This document shows, piece after piece, positions 1 through 7,775 of a stretch of 11,447 nucleotides of DNA (the first letter of the stretch is position 1; every line of letters begins with the position of its first letter). The notes under the pieces are model-generated. The model ran no database searches. It was not told the DNA's origin and was given only the letters and a program-made list of their open reading frames with translations. The DNA comes from Chitinophagaceae bacterium (lineage in GTDB: Bacteria > Bacteroidota > Bacteroidia > Chitinophagales > Chitinophagaceae): positions 1 to 11,447 of the forward strand of contig JAGOUF010000027.1 of NCBI GenBank assembly GCA_018061385.1, given 5' to 3'. The position numbers and the translations under genes were made by a program.

Positions 1-641
1 AATAAATCTTTTGGAATTGCAGCTACATTAACTGCAACAAATGGTTTGTTTCTTCTTTCAGAATTGTAGTGTATACATTTGGCTGCAACTTCTTTACCTG
101 TACCAGTTTCGCCAGTAATAGAAACTGTAATATTTGTTTTAGCTGCTTTTTCCATTAATCCAAAAACACGTTTTATTGCTGGACTGTTGCCCACAATACT
201 TTTACCAAAATCGTATTTTCGAGCAACTTCTTCTTTTAAAACCTCAAGTTCATTTTTTAGTTCAGCATTTTCTCTTAAATGTTGTATAGCATTCCACAAT
301 CTATCTTTTGTATCATCATCTTTTACAATATAATCGTATGCACCTTTTTTTAGTAAATTAAGTGCCACTTTTACATCTTCTTGTCCCGAAATAATTACCA
401 CATTTGTGTCTGGACTAATCTCTTTAATCTTACTCAATAGCTCATCGCCATTGGCATCGGGTAATGAATAATCTAGGGAAACCACATTGGGTTTTTCGTG
501 AAGAGCTGCTAAAAAATCTTTAGCAGAACTAAACTTTTTTACCTGATAATCAGGGTTTAAGTTCAATGTATACTCTAGCATAGTGCTATACCAGAGGTCA
601 TCTTCAACAATGAAGATTTTGAATGAATCTTGGTTTTTCAT
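1..641 (-). CDS. Sigma-54-dependent response regulator (NtrC family), N-terminal part, cut by window edge
   Basis: A two-component response regulator that would activate sigma-54 RNA polymerase after phosphorylation by a partner histidine kinase. The reverse strand translates from ATG at 641 as MKNQDSFKIFIVEDD. Residues 1-120 are a receiver domain: acidic pair D14/D15, phosphoacceptor D57 (SLDYSLPD), S85 and K107 in the expected places. A charged linker helix follows (about 118-145), then the start of an AAA+ domain with the NtrC-type entry (VGNSPAIKRVF) and Walker A GETGTGKE at 177-184, then FVAVNVAAIP. The GAFTGA loop, Walker B and any HTH domain lie beyond base 1, so sigma-54 contact and DNA binding are inferred from the family. 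No kinase gene is in the window. The upstream region up to 813 is shared with a divergent glycosyltransferase gene; no perfect -7 box was found for it. Confidence 0.93.
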   Translation of the reverse strand, partial: MKNQDSFKIFIVEDDLWYSTMLEYTLNLNPDYQVKKFSSAKDFLAALHEKPNVVSLDYSLPDANGDELLSKIKEISPDTNVVIISGQEDVKVALNLLKKGAYDYIVKDDDTKDRLWNAIQHLRENAELKNELEVLKEEVARKYDFGKSIVGNSPAIKRVFGLMEKAAKTNITVSITGETGTGKEVAAKCIHYNSERRNKPFVAVNVAAIPKDL

Positions 642-813
642 ACAAACAGATATTAGGATATGTTTCTTAAAACGACAAACCTGTCTCAAAATTGTAATGA
701 ACTAAAAAAAATGGGAAAGTTTATCCAATTTGTGGAAAACTGTGTATAACCCAATAGCAAGAAATAAGCAAATTTTATGGTTTAATTTCAGTTGGTTAAT
801 TTCAACCCTTCTT

Positions 814-2007
814 ATGGCTTGCACAACTATTATTTTTTGGATATTTATTGCCTTCTTATTGTATGCCTATATTGGGTATGGCATTATTGCAACAACCATT
901 GCTTTTGTACATTCAATTACAAAAAAACAAGATACCGTTGTTTTAGAAATGAGTTTGCCTAAAGTAACTTTAATTGTACCTGCTTACAATGAGTTAGATA
1001 TTCTTCCTCAAAAAATTCACAATACATTGGCATTGGATTATCCAACAGATTTATTGGATATTATTTTTATTACCGATGGAAGTACAGATGATTGCACTAC
1101 GTTGTTGCAATCTTTTTCAAATATGCTTCATTTGCATCAGCCAGAACGTAAAGGTAAAATGGCTGCTATGAACAGAGCCATGCAATTTGTTAAAACACCA
1201 ATTGTAGTTTTTAGCGATGCCAACACTTTATTAAACAGTATTGCAATTAGAGAAATGGTAAGACATTATGCCAATGAAACCATTGGTGGCGTTGCAGGAG
1301 AAAAGAAAGTGATTGCAACACAACAAGATAATTTGGTAGGGCAGGGAGAAGGTTTATATTGGAAATATGAAAGTGCAATGAAACAGTTAGACAGTAACTT
1401 ATACACTGTTGTTGCTGCAGCAGGAGAACTTTTTTCTATTAGAACAAATTTATATATACCATTACCAGAAGATACTGTTTTAGACGATTTAGTGTTGGCC
1501 ATAAGCACTTGCAAACAAGGCTATACAATTGCTTACGAAAAAAATGCGTATGCCATTGAAACACCATCAATTAATTTATATGAAGAACGAAAAAGAAAAA
1601 TTCGCATTGCTGCAGGTGCTGCACAAGCTGTTGCACGTTTAGGCATTGTGCCATCTTCCACCAATTGGATGTTGAATTTTCAATTTTTTTCTAGAAGAAT
1701 TATTCGATGGATTATTAGCCCTATTGCATTGCCCATTATTTTAACAAGCAATATTCTTTTGGTCATACAATATCGTGCAGGTATGCTCTATCAAACAATA
1801 TTGTTACTGCAATTGTGTTTTTATACAATGGCTTTTGTTGGTTGGATAATGTACAAGTGGAATAAAAAAAGTATGCTTTTATTTGTGCCTTTTTATTTTG
1901 TTTTTATGAACATTTGCATGTTAATTGGATTTATAAAACAAATGTTGGGCAAACAAAAAGCAACTTGGGATAAAGCTAAAAGAGTGCAATTGCCTAAAAC
2001 AATGTAA
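814..2007 (+). CDS. Membrane-bound family 2 glycosyltransferase
   Basis: Transfers a sugar from a nucleotide-sugar donor at the inner membrane, probably in polysaccharide or envelope glycan synthesis; donor and acceptor cannot be read from sequence. With start ATG 814 it is 397 residues. An N-terminal membrane segment (about 5-30) is followed by the GT-A domain: PAYNE at 56-60, TDGS with D88, FSDANT with D135 (the DXD position), GELFSIR at 204-210, DD at 224-225 (catalytic-base region), and RRIIRW at 294-299, which resembles the (Q/R)xxRW motif of processive enzymes. Three hydrophobic segments close the protein (about 298-320, 327-347, 352-375), then a basic tail. The frame is open upstream to a TTG at 730, but those extra 28 residues are unlike the usual start of the family, where the first membrane helix begins almost at once, so ATG 814 is preferred. 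gatC follows 43 bases downstream. Confidence 0.9.
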   Translation: MACTTIIFWIFIAFLLYAYIGYGIIATTIAFVHSITKKQDTVVLEMSLPKVTLIVPAYNELDILPQKIHNTLALDYPTDLLDIIFITDGSTDDCTTLLQSFSNMLHLHQPERKGKMAAMNRAMQFVKTPIVVFSDANTLLNSIAIREMVRHYANETIGGVAGEKKVIATQQDNLVGQGEGLYWKYESAMKQLDSNLYTVVAAAGELFSIRTNLYIPLPEDTVLDDLVLAISTCKQGYTIAYEKNAYAIETPSINLYEERKRKIRIAAGAAQAVARLGIVPSSTNWMLNFQFFSRRIIRWIISPIALPIILTSNILLVIQYRAGMLYQTILLLQLCFYTMAFVGWIMYKWNKKSMLLFVPFYFVFMNICMLIGFIKQMLGKQKATWDKAKRVQLPKTM

Positions 2008-2050
2008 CTGTATTTAAGTATGTATTGCATATTCAACTATTTTTGACAAT

Positions 2051-2341
2051 ATGGAAGTAACAGAACAAATGGTTGAAAAGTTAGCACATTTAGCAAAACT
2101 TAATTTTAATGCAACCGAAAAACAAGCCATACAACAAGATTTACAAAGTATGATTGCATTTGTTGAAAAATTACAAACCTTAGATACAACCAATGTTGAG
2201 CCATTGTTGCACATGGGCAACAATACCAATGTACTGAGAGAAGATATAGTTAAAGGTAGCATTACAAAAAATGAAGCTTTATTAAATGCACCAATTAAAG
2301 ATGAACAGTTTTTTAAAGTACCTAAAGTAATTAAGAAATAA
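2051..2341 (+). CDS. gatC: Asp-tRNA(Asn)/Glu-tRNA(Gln) amidotransferase subunit C
   Basis: Small structural subunit of the GatCAB amidotransferase, which converts mischarged Glu-tRNA(Gln) and/or Asp-tRNA(Asn) to the correct aminoacyl-tRNA in the cytoplasm. At 96 residues it has the normal family length. Recognisable parts are an N-terminal helix (VEKLAHLAKLNF, 8-19), a second helix (MIAFVEKLQTLDT), the conserved VEPLLHM (about 49-55), LRED near 62-65, and the C-terminal APIKDEQFFKVPKVI, which in the family wraps around GatA. GatA and GatB are not in the window; the subunits are often scattered in Bacteroidota. It sits between the glycosyltransferase and an ABC ATPase on the same strand and is probably co-transcribed with them. 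Confidence 0.95.
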   Translation: MEVTEQMVEKLAHLAKLNFNATEKQAIQQDLQSMIAFVEKLQTLDTTNVEPLLHMGNNTNVLREDIVKGSITKNEALLNAPIKDEQFFKVPKVIKK

Positions 2342-2352
2342 TTGGAATTTTA

Positions 2353-2376
2353 CAATCAATTAATTTTAGTTGATTG
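2353..2376 (+). other. Intercistronic hairpin between gatC and the ABC ATPase gene
   Basis: CAATCAATTA (2353-2362) and TAGTTGATTG (2367-2376) can pair over 10 positions, including one T-G pair, around the loop ATTT. No T-run follows, so it is not a typical intrinsic terminator. It could act as an mRNA-processing or stability element between the two genes. Function is inference. Confidence 0.45.
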
Positions 2377-2400
2377 CACAATAGATTAAAATTTGTTTAC

Positions 2401-3087
2401 ATGAGTAATGCTATTATACATTTAGAAAATATTGAAAAAAGCTACTTCATGGGTAACCAAGCAATACCTGTGTTAAAGGGCATTTCGCTAGATATTTTTA
2501 AGAATGAATATGTTGCATTAATGGGGCCAAGTGGTAGTGGTAAAAGCACATTAATGAATATTTTAGGTTGTTTAGATACGCCAACAGGAGGAACTTATAT
2601 TTTAAACAACAACGATGTAAGTAAAATGGTAGACGATGCATTGGCTGTTATTAGAAATACAGAAATTGGATTTGTATTTCAGCAATTTAATTTGTTGCCA
2701 CGTTTAAGTGCAGCAGAAAATGTTGCGTTGCCATTGGTATATGCTGGTGTAAGTAAAAAAGAAAGAATTGAAAGAGCAATGGAGGCTTTAAAGCAAGTAG
2801 GATTAGAAGATAGAAGCCATCATAAAAGCAATGAGTTAAGTGGAGGACAAATACAACGTGTAGCAATTGCTAGAGCTTTGGTAAACAATCCATCTTTATT
2901 ATTGGCAGATGAACCTACAGGTAATTTAGATAGTAAAACATCGGTAGAAGTAATGGAAATTTTTGGTAAAATTCAAGCAGCTGGTAATACAGTTGTTTTG
3001 GTAACGCATGAAGAAGAAATTGCACATTATGCCAAGAGAGTGGTACGTTTAAAAGATGGATTGGTAGAAACAGATATTGTTAAATAA
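2401..3087 (+). CDS. ABC transporter ATP-binding protein, MacB/LolD type
   Basis: Nucleotide-binding subunit that would drive an inner-membrane MacB/FtsX-type permease in lipoprotein release, efflux or related envelope transport. The 228-residue protein starts at ATG 2401 ([13 protein letters not shown]); the frame extends to a TTG at 2374, but that codon lies inside a hairpin and adds nothing conserved. All ABC motifs are intact: Walker A GPSGSGKS at 42-49, Q-loop in [12 protein letters not shown] at about 93-104, signature LSGGQ at 146-150, Walker B LLLADEP with D170/E171, D-loop GNLDS and switch histidine H203 in VTHEE. The stretch [14 protein letters not shown] is typical of the MacB/YknY branch. 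No permease lies next to it, so the partner is unknown. A terminator hairpin follows 45 bases after the stop. Confidence 0.92.
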   Translation: MSNAIIHLENIEKSYFMGNQAIPVLKGISLDIFKNEYVALMGPSGSGKSTLMNILGCLDTPTGGTYILNNNDVSKMVDDALAVIRNTEIGFVFQQFNLLPRLSAAENVALPLVYAGVSKKERIERAMEALKQVGLEDRSHHKSNELSGGQIQRVAIARALVNNPSLLLADEPTGNLDSKTSVEVMEIFGKIQAAGNTVVLVTHEEEIAHYAKRVVRLKDGLVETDIVK

Positions 3088-3132
3088 TCTTTAATCGAAA
3101 AATACAATCAACCAATTTTTAAATATTTTTTT

Positions 3133-3163
3133 GAGAGCGTTGATGCTCTCATTTTTTATTTTT
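3133..3163 (+). terminator. Intrinsic terminator after the ABC ATPase gene
   Basis: GAGAGC (3133-3138) and GCTCTC (3145-3150) form a perfect 6-bp stem around GTTGAT, followed by ATTTTTTATTTTT. It ends the glycosyltransferase-gatC-ATPase unit just before the promoter of the next gene. Confidence 0.75.
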
Positions 3164-3177
3164 GAACCAATCGAAAC

Positions 3178-3185
3178 TACTTTTG
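3178..3185 (+). promoter_or_regulatory. Bacteroidota -7 promoter box for the cobalamin adenosyltransferase gene
   Basis: TACTTTTG matches the Bacteroidota primary-sigma -7 consensus TAnnTTTG exactly. The nearest upstream TTTG (3161-3164) is only 13 bases away, shorter than the usual 17-21, so the -33 element is weak or absent. Transcription would start near 3190, giving a leader of about 30 bases before ATG 3222. Its place directly after a terminator supports it. Confidence 0.55.
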
Positions 3186-3221
3186 TTGTTCACATACAAC
3201 CTACAATAAACTTATATACAA

Positions 3222-3782
3222 ATGGCATTTAAAATTTATACAAAAACAGGCGATGCTGGCAAAACCAGTTTAATTGGTGGAACAAAAGTGGCAAAAAGCC
3301 ATATTCGTATAGATAGTTATGGTACAATAGATGAATTGAATTCTTACGTAGGGTTGGTAAGCGATTATTTAACTGATGTACACACTAAAAAAATTTTAAA
3401 AGAAATTCAAGATCGATTATTTACCATTGGTTCATCATTGGCCTGTGATCCAGAAAAAGAGCCATTGATGAAGTTGCCCGATTTAAAAGAAACCGATGTT
3501 TTGTTACTAGAAAATGAGATAGACAAAATGAATGAAGTATTGCCAGCCATGAAAAACTTTATTCTACCGGGTGGTCATTTAGCTATTTCAACTGCACATG
3601 TTGCAAGATGTGTTTGCAGAAGAGCAGAGAGAATTTGTGTGGCCATGCAAGAAGCTGAAATGTTTATAGATGCATTGGTAATAAAATACATCAATCGTTT
3701 AAGCGATTATTTATTTGTTTTAGCAAGATATATTGGTCATTTATTCAATGTAGAAGAAATTGCTTGGAAGGCGAGGGTTTAA
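3222..3782 (+). CDS. Cob(I)yrinic acid a,c-diamide / cob(I)alamin adenosyltransferase, PduO type
   Basis: Transfers the 5'-deoxyadenosyl group of ATP to cob(I)alamin, making coenzyme B12 for enzymes such as methylmalonyl-CoA mutase. The 186-residue protein has the PduO/MMAB signature set: N-terminal ATP-binding YTKTGDAGKTSLIGG (6-20), RIDSYGTIDELNS (29-41), LPGG (115-118), the helix HVARCVCRRAER (126-137), and the C-terminal YINRLSDYLFVLAR (156-169). The length is standard for a stand-alone enzyme with no fused domain. It has its own promoter and appears monocistronic. No other cobalamin genes are nearby, which fits a salvage role rather than full synthesis; that is inference. The stop is followed within a few bases by the direct repeat that carries a copy of the lolD tail. 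Confidence 0.95.
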   Translation: MAFKIYTKTGDAGKTSLIGGTKVAKSHIRIDSYGTIDELNSYVGLVSDYLTDVHTKKILKEIQDRLFTIGSSLACDPEKEPLMKLPDLKETDVLLLENEIDKMNEVLPAMKNFILPGGHLAISTAHVARCVCRRAERICVAMQEAEMFIDALVIKYINRLSDYLFVLARYIGHLFNVEEIAWKARV

Positions 3783-3788
3783 AGTTGT

Positions 3789-3960
3789 GAGAAGGAAATA
3801 GTGAATTGTGAAAGGCAAAACAGTTTAGTAGAATGTTGAATAGTTATTTTTTCAAGCACACAATTCGTGTTTATTGGTGTACAAGTGGCTAAACCTACAT
3901 TTTATCCATCATTCCATCTTTCATGTGTAAGGTTCTGTTGCTAAGTGCAGCCAACTCTTC
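3789..3960. repeat. Direct repeat, copy 1 (172 bases; carries a stray lolD 3' end)
   Basis: This segment matches 3999-4170 with an exact offset of 210 bases and no gaps. I count 8 mismatches in 172 positions (about 95% identity): 3796, 3834, 3872, 3882-3884, 3890 and 3955. Four of them fall within nine bases just outside the copied stop codon. Copy 1 lies between the adenosyltransferase stop and a small palindrome. Confidence 0.95.
3895..3960 (-). pseudogene. Orphan duplicate of the lolD C-terminal end (21 codons plus stop)
   Basis: Read on the minus strand this piece encodes the same last 21 residues and TAG stop as the intact lolD gene at 4105-4761 (EELAALSNRTLHMKDGMMDK plus a final M). 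The only difference is synonymous (GAG for GAA at 3955). It has no start codon or upstream coding part: at 3960 it meets the palindromic spacer. It is therefore a gene fragment, probably left by a local duplication, and not a functional gene. Confidence 0.8.
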
Positions 3961-3999
3961 CTGACTTCCTCACTGGGACATCAAAATGAGGGAAACAGG
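3960..3999. repeat. Imperfect palindrome exactly between the two direct repeat copies
   Basis: CCTGACTTCCTCA (3960-3972) and TGAGGGAAACAGG (3987-3999) are inverted repeats matching at 10 of 13 positions, with a 14-base loop. Its outermost bases coincide with the end of copy 1 and the start of copy 2. The sequence is less AT-rich than its surroundings. It may be a small inserted element or the junction left by the duplication event. Confidence 0.6.
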
Positions 4000-4170
4000 A
4001 GAAGGGAATAGTGAATTGTGAAAGGCAAAACAGTTTAGTAGAACGTTGAATAGTTATTTTTTCAAGCACACAATTCGTGTTCATTGGTGTATTCGTGGCA
4101 AAACCTACATTTTATCCATCATTCCATCTTTCATGTGTAAGGTTCTGTTGCTAAGTGCAGCCAATTCTTC
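3999..4170. repeat. Direct repeat, copy 2 (contains the true 3' end of lolD)
   Basis: Partner of 3789-3960. Bases 4105-4170 are the last 21 codons and the stop of lolD, and 3999-4104 are the region just beyond its stop. The non-coding part includes AATAGTGAATTGTGAA, a simple intergenic-type motif. This copy is probably the original, because it is joined to the complete gene. Confidence 0.93.
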
Positions 4171-4761
4171 ATTGTGTGTAACAATTAAAAAAGTTTGGTT
4201 CAACTCATTTCTTAATGTGGTAAATAGTTGATGCAGTTCTTTAGCATTTTTACTATCTAAATTGCCTGTAGGCTCATCGGCAAAAACAATTGCAGGTTGA
4301 TTAATTAATGCACGAGCAACAGCAACTCTTTGTTGTTCTCCACCACTTAATTGATTGGGCTTATTGGTAAGCCGATTGCTTAAACCCAACAAATCCAATA
4401 AATCGGCAGCAGCTTTTTTAACTTCAGTGTCTTTTCGTTTGGCAATCCATCCAGGTATACAAACATTTTCCAATGCAGAAAACTCGGGGAGTAAATGATG
4501 AAACTGAAAAATAAAACCAATGTGTTTATTTCTAAATGCAGCTAATTTTTTTCCTTGTAACTTATGAACAGGCTCATTGTTTAAAAAAATATTGCCTTTA
4601 TCTGCAATATCTAAAGTGCCTAAAATATGTAGTAAAGTGCTTTTGCCAGCACCGCTACTACCAACAATACTCACAATTTCGCCAGCATTAACTTGCATGT
4701 TAACCCCGTTCAACACTTGTAAATTATTGTATTTTTTATAAATATTTTCGGCTAATAGCAT
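4105..4761 (-). CDS. lolD: Lipoprotein-releasing ABC transporter ATP-binding protein LolD
   Basis: ATPase of the LolCDE-type complex that extracts lipoproteins from the inner membrane for delivery to the outer membrane; the exact complex is inferred from the family. It is 218 residues starting at ATG 4761 (MLLAENIYKKYNNLQVLNGV). Motifs in order: Walker A GSSGAGKS at 34-41, Q-loop Q86 in FQFHHLLPEFSALENV, signature LSGGE at 138-142, Walker B with D162/E163, GNLDS, and switch H196 in VTHNEE. The phrase FIFQFHHLLPEF is typical of LolD rather than other MacB-type ATPases. No LolC/E permease is adjacent. The region from E198 to the stop is duplicated downstream at 3895-3960. No clear terminator follows the stop. 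Upstream, CTATTTTG near 4794-4801 on this strand is one base short of a -7 box. Confidence 0.92.
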   Translation of the reverse strand: MLLAENIYKKYNNLQVLNGVNMQVNAGEIVSIVGSSGAGKSTLLHILGTLDIADKGNIFLNNEPVHKLQGKKLAAFRNKHIGFIFQFHHLLPEFSALENVCIPGWIAKRKDTEVKKAAADLLDLLGLSNRLTNKPNQLSGGEQQRVAVARALINQPAIVFADEPTGNLDSKNAKELHQLFTTLRNELNQTFLIVTHNEELAALSNRTLHMKDGMMDKM

Positions 4762-5204
4762 GTTGTAAAATTGCTGTTGTTTATACTTAAAACAAAATAG
4801 AATTTGAAGCTCGTTTATTGCTGTTAAGTAAATACTTTAAAAAAGTTATCAATTTTAACTTGTAGAAACCGATGAACGAACCTCAAATCTGTTTCATAAA
4901 GCTCTCTGAAGCTGTTTAAAAATGATTAATGGCTTCACATGGCTCCTTTTCTATTCTTGAAAAATGGCAATAAGAGTTCTATTTAAAAAAATGAAAGCTT
5001 ATTAAACAAGTCCTACCAACTTATTTGTACAATTAAATTCTACAATCATTTTAAGCAAATTTTATAAATACATCAACCTGCTTATGTTATAATTACAGCT
5101 TAAAAGTATATCGTAATATTGGGTTTAATTTTTTGAATAGAGGATAAACAGCATCAAATAAGTTGTAAAATTTATCCAAAAAATAGGTAAGCCCAAAAAC
5201 CCAA
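4762..5204. other. Intergenic AT-rich region without a recognised gene
   Basis: This gap separates the divergent lolD and the small acidic protein gene. I see no open frame with family features, no tRNA fold and no tandem repeats. A 9-bp inverted repeat, ATTGGGTTT (5118-5126) with AAACCCAAT (5197-5205), spans about 70 bases and its right arm touches the -33 element of the following promoter. It may hold the lolD promoter and upstream control sites for the next gene. Confidence 0.5.
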
Positions 5205-5235
5205 TTTGGTAGTGTCATTTATACGGTTACATTTG
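5205..5235 (+). promoter_or_regulatory. Consensus Bacteroidota promoter of the small acidic protein gene
   Basis: TTTG at 5205-5208, a spacer of 19 bases, and TACATTTG at 5228-5235 match the Bacteroidota primary-sigma promoter (TTTG-N19-TAnnTTTG) exactly. Transcription should begin near 5240, leaving a leader of only about 12 bases before ATG 5252. This is the best promoter match in the window. Confidence 0.8.
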
Positions 5236-5251
5236 CAAAAATTTTAAAGCT

Positions 5252-5476
5252 ATGTTTTGGACATTAGAATTAGCTAGCTACTTAGAAGAAGCACCTTGGC
5301 CAGCCACTAAAGATGAGTTAATAGATTACAGTATTCGTAGTGGGGCTCCATTAGAAGTAGTAGAAAATTTGCAAGAACTTGATGACGAAGGCAGTGAAAT
5401 TTATGAAAGCATAGAAGATATTTGGCCAGATTATCCTAGCCAAGAAGATTTTATGTTTAATGAAGATGAATATTAG
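5252..5476 (+). CDS. Small acidic DUF2795-like protein
   Basis: A 74-residue cytoplasmic protein of unknown function. It contains 22 Asp/Glu and only two basic residues (K20, R29). The pattern of a short N-terminal helix (WTLELASYLEEAP), ATKDELIDYSIRSGAP (18-33), then LEVVENLQEL and YESIEDIW resembles DUF2795, a small predominantly helical fold; the family name is from memory of the pattern. The acidic C-terminus (QEDFMFNEDEY) has the look of a conserved Bacteroidota protein of this size. It has its own strong promoter and its own strong terminator, so it is a single-gene unit that is probably well expressed. No signal peptide or membrane segment is seen. Confidence 0.85.
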   Translation: MFWTLELASYLEEAPWPATKDELIDYSIRSGAPLEVVENLQELDDEGSEIYESIEDIWPDYPSQEDFMFNEDEY

Positions 5477-5505
5477 TTAGCTACATTTCAGTAAATTTAT
5501 TATTA

Positions 5506-5533
5506 GAACCACCTCAAACTGAGGTGGTTTTTG
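5506..5533 (+). terminator. Intrinsic terminator after the small acidic protein gene
   Basis: AACCACCTCA (5507-5516) pairs perfectly with TGAGGTGGTT (5520-5529) around the loop AAC, followed by a T-run to 5532. It lies 30 bases after the stop at 5476. Confidence 0.9.
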
Positions 5534-5757
5534 TATGTATAATATTAATTAGCTATTAATTTTTTGTTAATCTAAACTTCTTGCACTATAAGATTCATTT
5601 CCCTACTAGGAGCAAATTGAAGAATAAGAGATTAAAAATATTTACCATCATCCCATTTGCCTATAGCAGCAGGATCTGTTTATAGTGTAAAGAAAATGAG
5701 AGACTAAAAGGTAGATCAGAAAAACAATCTTTAATACTTAAAATAGCAAGGATTTTA
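5534..5757 (+). other. Gene-less stretch between two terminators, possible small RNA locus
   Basis: About 225 bases without a credible open frame, bounded on the left by the terminator of the acidic protein gene and on the right by another strong terminator. A modest hairpin is possible at 5661-5685 (CTATA and CAG pairing with CTG and TATAG around CAGGAT). No exact TAnnTTTG box is present on the plus strand. The stretch could be a small RNA gene, a decayed gene, or plain spacer; only the orphan terminator argues for transcription. Confidence 0.25.
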
Positions 5758-5790
5758 AAAAACCAGTTCATAAAAATGAACTGGTTTTTG
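5758..5790 (+). terminator. Intrinsic terminator with no gene in front of it
   Basis: AAAAACCAGTTCA (5758-5770) and TGAACTGGTTTTT (5777-5789) are perfect 13-bp arms around TAAAAA. The A-tract and T-tract at the two ends make it able to work in both directions. It stands about 125 bases before atpD, so it would shield atpD from upstream transcription or end a non-coding transcript. Confidence 0.85.
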
Positions 5791-5815
5791 TTCTAAATAT
5801 TTGTATTTCAGCTAG

Positions 5816-7420
<1,605 letters not shown>

Positions 7421-7426
7421 AACCCA

Positions 7427-7494
7427 GTTTAAAGTTTAAGAAGTTGAAAGTTTAATGTTTTTAACCTTCAACCTTAGACCTTTAATCTTAAACC
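7427..7494. repeat. Long imperfect inverted repeat between atpD and atpC
   Basis: The left arm (7427-7455, GTTTAAAGTTTAAGAAGTTG onward) is roughly complementary to the right arm (7461-7494, TTAACCTTCAACCTTAGACC onward), so the 81-base gap could fold into one long, gapped hairpin. The arms are built from repeated AAGTTTAA/AAGTTGAA-type words. There is no T-run after it, so termination is unlikely. It may affect mRNA stability or the atpD:atpC expression ratio (inference). Confidence 0.6.
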
Positions 7495-7501
7495 TAATAA
7501 T

Positions 7502-7753
7502 ATGACTTTAGAAATATTAACACCAGAGAAAAAAATATACAGTGGCGATGTGTTTGGTGTACAATTGCCAGGTGTAGATGGAAAGTTTGAAGTTTTAGAC
7601 AAGCATGCTCCTTTGGTAAGTGCATTGGGAAAAGGCACTCTAAAAATTTTAAAAACTAAAACCACTTCTGAAAGTCTTACAATTTCAAGTGGATTTGTAG
7701 AAGTAATCAATAATAAAACTACAGTTTTAGTAGAAGGTGCATTAGAAGTTTAA
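7502..7753 (+). CDS. atpC: F1Fo ATP synthase subunit epsilon, short form
   Basis: Central-stalk subunit that links the gamma rotor to the c-ring. Only 83 residues are present, against about 139 in E. coli. The sequence covers the N-terminal beta-sandwich: MTLEILTPEKKIYSGDV, LPGVDGKFEVLDKHAPLVSALGKGTL (the conserved G-x-F/L-x-HAPL region), then a final strand ending GALEV. The C-terminal two-helix domain that in E. coli and Bacillus can insert into F1 and inhibit ATP hydrolysis is absent. The stop is followed directly by a strong terminator, so the short length is real and not a frameshift in the visible sequence. Short epsilon subunits of this kind are known in Bacteroidota and Chlorobi. Confidence 0.95.
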   Translation: MTLEILTPEKKIYSGDVFGVQLPGVDGKFEVLDKHAPLVSALGKGTLKILKTKTTSESLTISSGFVEVINNKTTVLVEGALEV

Positions 7754-7775
7754 TATAAAAAGACATTTATAATGA

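Noticed and set aside
730..813. Extended start of the glycosyltransferase at TTG 730
   Set aside because: The codon is TTG, the added residues are not typical of the family, and ATG 814 places the first membrane helix directly at the N-terminus as expected.
2374..2400. Extended start of the ABC ATPase at TTG 2374
   Set aside because: It lies inside an intercistronic hairpin and adds nine residues without family similarity; ATG 2401 fits the family start.
4067..4079. ACACAATTCGTGT as a lolD terminator
   Set aside because: The quasi-palindrome is short and is not followed by a T-run on the minus strand.
3789..4170. Possible CRISPR array or transposon target duplication
   Set aside because: There are only two copies of 172 bases and one 38-base spacer; this is far too long for a CRISPR repeat or a normal target-site duplication, and there is no transposase or cas gene.
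4046..4231. Plus-strand open frame of 61 codons across the end of lolD
   Set aside because: It is antisense to lolD and to its downstream region, has no recognisable motif, and its equivalent in the first repeat copy is not maintained as a longer frame.
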